NCBI GenBank assembly: GCA_016792625.1
Contig: JAEUKK010000142.1
Span: 97,682-161,681, forward strand
DNA length: 64,000 nucleotides
Reading direction: 5' to 3'
Source of the DNA: Deltaproteobacteria bacterium
Lineage (GTDB): Bacteria; Myxococcota_A; UBA796; UBA2385
Position 1 is the first letter of the stretch, and the number at the start of each line of letters is the position of its first letter. The notes below the pieces were generated by a model. The model was not told the origin of the DNA and did not search any database. It worked only from the letters and a program-made list of their open reading frames with translations. The position numbers and the translations under genes were made by a program. Positions 61,463 through 64,000 of this stretch are shown here, in pieces.

Positions 61463-61539
61463 GCCCGACCACCCGCCTGCCGCGCACGCCGCCCCCAACG
61501 GCGCCCAACCACGCGCCCGTTTCGGGGCGGGGCGCCCGC

Positions 61540-62682
61540 ATGGCGACCCTCCTTCAGATCATCGCGCTGGTGATGGTCTTCGCGCCGCTCTCTCCCCGCG
61601 CATCTGCCGGTGAGCTGGGCGCCGCGGTCGAAGAGGCGGCGGCCCTGCTCGAGCGCCAATACCCCACCCTGCCCGACCCCGCGGTCTTAGAGTGGGGCGC
61701 GATCAACGGCATGATGGCCGAGCTCGACCGCCAGACCGGCGTGGCCATCCACGCCGCGCTGCGCCCGCCCGAGGCCCGCGAGCGCCAAGCTTGGTTCGCC
61801 GGCATGCGCCGGGGCATCGCGCTCGAGTTCGTGGTGGTGCCCGGCCAGGGCCTCGTGGTCACCGACGTGGTGCCCGGCGGCCCGGCCGAGGCGGCGGGCA
61901 TCGCGCGGGGCGACCTCATCGTGGGCCTCGACGACCGCCCGCTCACCGGCCTGTCGATCGGCCAAGTCCATGAGCTCTTGGCCCGCACGACCGGCGACCG
62001 CGTCCGCCTCGACGTCGATCGCAGCGGCACGCTGCAGCGCGTGGCCGTGCCCCGGGGCACTTGGCACCAAGGCACCGTGCAGATCACCGAGCAAGACGGC
62101 GTTCCCGTCCTTCGGGTCGCCTATTTTGGCAAGGGTGTGGGCCGGGCGCTGGCCGCGGCGGTCGACAAGGTGCGCGACGAGAAGGCCGTGGTCATCGATC
62201 TGCGCAGCAACGAGGGCGGCCTGCTCGACGAGGCGGTGGCCTGCGCGGCGCTGTTCTTAGAGCCCGGCGCCCGCTTCGGCAGCAAGCAGCGCTGGGGGCA
62301 GCCCGCCGAGCAGGTCGTGGTGCCCAAAGCCGAGCCCTACACCGGCCGGGTCGTCGTTTTGGTGAACCGCGGCACCCGCGCGGCGGCCGAGGCCTTCGTG
62401 GCCGCCCTGCGCCAGAGCGCGCAGGCCCGCGTGCGGGTGGTCGGCACCGAGACCGGCGGCCAGGTCGCCATTCCGGCTTGGCGCGAGCTCAACGACGAGG
62501 TGGTGCTGCAGGTCGCCGACTACCTGCTGCGGGCGCCCGACGGCAGCAGCTGGGCGGGCACGGGCCTGCGCCCCGACCTGCTGAGCGGCCCGCTCGAGCT
62601 GCCCTTGGCCGGCCCCAAAGGCCAGCTCCCGCCGGATGTGCAGCTGCAGACGGCGCTGCGCCTGCTCATCGAGCCCCGCTAA
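61540..62682 (+). CDS. S41/PDZ protein without the catalytic dyad (pseudo-protease)
   Basis: The 380-residue secreted or membrane-anchored protein (hydrophobic N-terminus ending ASA) has a PDZ domain (residues 105-165; LVVTDVVPGGPAEAAGIARG) and a C-terminal-processing-peptidase-like S41 domain (175-380; VIDLRSNEGGLLDEAV). In S41 enzymes the catalytic Ser lies in a GSASASE-like motif and the Lys about 25 residues later in FGKG. Here VNRGTRAAAE has A281 at the Ser position and VVGTETGGQVAIP has Q308 at the Lys position. Both are lost, so cleavage is not expected. It may still bind C-terminal peptides through PDZ. Neighbouring the ZAS anti-sigma gene suggests a regulatory, non-cutting role. Confidence 0.78.
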   Translation: MATLLQIIALVMVFAPLSPRASAGELGAAVEEAAALLERQYPTLPDPAVLEWGAINGMMAELDRQTGVAIHAALRPPEARERQAWFAGMRRGIALEFVVVPGQGLVVTDVVPGGPAEAAGIARGDLIVGLDDRPLTGLSIGQVHELLARTTGDRVRLDVDRSGTLQRVAVPRGTWHQGTVQITEQDGVPVLRVAYFGKGVGRALAAAVDKVRDEKAVVIDLRSNEGGLLDEAVACAALFLEPGARFGSKQRWGQPAEQVVVPKAEPYTGRVVVLVNRGTRAAAEAFVAALRQSAQARVRVVGTETGGQVAIPAWRELNDEVVLQVADYLLRAPDGSSWAGTGLRPDLLSGPLELPLAGPKGQLPPDVQLQTALRLLIEPR

Positions 62683-62700
62683 ACGTACGGGGTGGCAGGC

Positions 62701-62736
62701 GATGGGCGGGGGGCTCGCCGCCCCCCGCAACGCCCC
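62701..62736. repeat. short dispersed hairpin repeat, copy 3 (reversed)
   Basis: This is the reverse of the element at 2098-2133: GATGGGCGGGGGGCTCGCCG then CCCCCCGCAACGCCCC. It lies between two genes in the same direction, unlike the other two copies, about 50 bases before the S2P-like start. Confidence 0.55.
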
Positions 62737-62787
62737 TGGCTGGGTGGCTATCGACCCGACGCGGTCCGCACCCCCGGGGAGGATCGG

Positions 62788-63360
62788 ATGCTCCACAGCG
62801 CCCTCGCCGGTGGCCTGCTCACCCTTGGCCTGCTCTTCGGTCACGCCGCGCTCTGGTCGGGCCTCGTCGCCGGCCTGTGCGCCGCGGGCGAGGCGCGGCC
62901 CCTCACCTGGGGGCTGGGCACCGGGCCGCGGCTCGGGGCCCTGCGCCTCGGCGGGCTTGAGGTCGAGCTGCGGGCCTTTCCGCTCGGGGCCTGGGTGCGG
63001 ATCGGGCCGGCCGACGCGCCCGAGGCGCCGCCGCTGGCCGCGGGCGCGGTGGTGCAGGTGGCCTTGCTGGCCCTGGGGGCCATCCTCTGGAATATCGTTG
63101 GGGACGCTGCTCTCGTCGCCAGGGCGCTGGGCGAGGCCGCGGCTATGTCAGGGGCGGGCGCCCGTCTGGCGGGCCTCGCTGCGGCGCTGTGGGCGGCGCC
63201 GGGGCCGGTGGGCTTGGTTTTGTTGGGCGCCCAGGGGGGACATCAATTGGTGGGGGTTGTTTTTCAGGGGCTTGGGCGGGGGCGTCGCGGCGGGGCTCTT
63301 TTGACGGTGGTGTGGGCTTTTGTGCCGATGGTTGTTGCGGGGGTTTGGCTGTTTGGCTGA
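62788..63360 (+). CDS. S2P (M50)-like membrane protein without zinc ligands
   Basis: The 190-residue protein has three to four membrane helices. Several M50/site-2-protease landmarks appear in order: GLGTGPRL (family G-x-G-F-G-P), FPLGAWVRIG (family PLGGYV) at P65-V70, a LGAILWNIV segment (family AGPxxNxxLA) near N102, and VLLGAQGGHQLVG with RGR (family PxLDGGHLL...RGR). But no HExxH is present (the first helix has FGHAALW, H19) and LDGG is AQGG (Q149), so both zinc-binding motifs are gone. GGGGAGG precedes the ATG and CTATCG lies 35 bases upstream. The last 45 codons are visibly richer in T than the rest. Probably a pseudo-S2P; the family call is inferential. Confidence 0.55.
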   Translation: MLHSALAGGLLTLGLLFGHAALWSGLVAGLCAAGEARPLTWGLGTGPRLGALRLGGLEVELRAFPLGAWVRIGPADAPEAPPLAAGAVVQVALLALGAILWNIVGDAALVARALGEAAAMSGAGARLAGLAAALWAAPGPVGLVLLGAQGGHQLVGVVFQGLGRGRRGGALLTVVWAFVPMVVAGVWLFG

Positions 63361-63645
63361 TCGCCCGTGGTGCTGATTTTTGGTTTGTGTGGTCGATTTC
63401 AGACGCGTCTGCGGCTATGGGCCGCATGGTCTGACGACCTTGTTCGCGCTGACCCATCGGCTCTTTGTTGTCGATGCCGGGGGCCGCCGGCCCACAAGCG
63501 CTAACATTGACCCATCCAGGAACCCTTCGGTATTCGCTGATGTCGTCGCTTCCTCCTGGCTTCTGGGAAGCGGAACGCAGCCTTACTCTGAGCCCGCTGA
63601 AATGGCTGGAGGCGCAGGTAGCCCCGGATGGCAACGCGGAGGTCC
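63361..63645. other. non-coding, less GC-rich gap next to an IS end
   Basis: I see no convincing gene here. The base composition is clearly lower in GC than the rest of the window, starting around 63220 inside the previous gene. It probably contains the end of the insertion element whose transposase begins at 63646, but I could not identify the terminal repeat with certainty; ACATTGACCCATC near 63505 is a candidate. Confidence 0.4.
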
Positions 63646-64000
63646 TCAACGAAGCTCTGCCAAACTCGCCAGGTCCCCATCGCGAACAGGGAGGCCGTAG
63701 GGGGAAAAAGCCCGCCATTGGCCGGTCATTCGGTCGGCGAGGACGGCGGCGATCAACTTGGCGTAGATGTACGCGCGCGCCAAGTCTGGGTCGTCGGCGC
63801 GAAGGCCGGCGAGCCCAAGGAGCGACTTCCAGCGCTTGAAGGTCAGCTCGATCTGCCACCGGACCCGGTAAAGGTCGGCCATGGTCGCGTCGCTCGCCTC
63901 GGCCTCGGGCACGCTGGTCAGCAGGAAGGCGAAGCGACAGGCGGCGAGGGTGCGCGCCATCGGTACCTTCCCCTTTCTCCTTGCCACTTGCTCGATGCGC
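63646..64000 (-). mobile_element. IS4-family transposase, C-terminal part
   Basis: The frame is open to the right edge, so the N-terminus is outside. It has the IS4 signature Y-x2-R-x3-E-x6-K in LYRVRWQIELTFKRWKS, which holds the last acidic residue of the DDE triad, followed by a helical tail (RAYIYAKLIAAVLADRMTGQ). The first two Asp residues would be to the right. Whether the element is intact cannot be judged. It transposes by cut-and-paste in known relatives. Confidence 0.8.

Overview
The window looks like a chromosomal segment of a very GC-rich Gram-negative bacterium, most plausibly a Myxococcota (deltaproteobacterial) lineage. This rests on gene content, not on any marker gene: many lipoproteins with MopE-type metal-binding repeats, FG-GAP propellers, lamin-tail and beta-helix domains, acidic (S/A/T)-D-G tethers behind the lipobox, strong third-position GC bias and good GGAGG ribosome sites. 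No rRNA, tRNA or CRISPR array was seen. Genes lie on both strands in short runs with little operon structure.

Layout. 0-5.3 kb: end of an FG-GAP/UnbV protein, a DUF2231 membrane protein, a TMEM165/GDT1-type cation transporter, a globin-coupled histidine kinase, a UspA protein and a small periplasmic protein. 5.2-10.8 kb (minus): envelope folding genes, namely a parvulin lipoprotein, an esterase lipoprotein, a SurA-N/DsbA lipoprotein and an HTTM (gamma-carboxylase-like) membrane protein. 11-18 kb: a radical SAM protein, a large M1-like protein without its zinc site, an alpha/beta-hydrolase lipoprotein and a GT87-type membrane protein. 18-24.8 kb: Ig/FnIII lipoprotein, porin, MopE/FG-GAP lipoprotein, ssb and a small lipoprotein. 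24.8-25.5 kb is a repeat-rich convergent gap. 25.5-39.7 kb: a caspase-like protein, a long UbiD decarboxylase, PhnA/YjdM, an MFS/spermidine-synthase fusion, an RluA-type pseudouridine synthase, a VOC protein, an RlmN-type methyltransferase coupled to a SprT-DUF2786 protein, and membrane proteins. 39.9-45.6 kb: a degenerate PUFA/polyketide-synthase-like protein, a GNAT protein and an alkaline-phosphatase-fold lipoprotein. 45.8-50 kb: a three-gene surface operon (beta-helix, lamin-tail, CotH) joined by 4-base overlaps. 50-60 kb: a PiT-like transporter, a Coa1-TPR protein, a possible metallopeptidase, a glutathione peroxidase and further surface lipoproteins. 60-63.4 kb: ECF sigma factor, zinc anti-sigma factor, an S41/PDZ homologue and an S2P (M50) homologue. 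An IS4-type transposase fragment runs off the right edge.

The most striking theme is enzymes whose catalytic residues are missing: M1, PUFA-synthase-like, S41 and S2P homologues. The last two sit directly behind a sigma/anti-sigma pair, in the arrangement expected for regulated intramembrane proteolysis, yet neither appears able to cut. The second theme is a set of dispersed hairpin-rich repeats that lie mostly between convergent genes. All family assignments come from motif reading without database searches.
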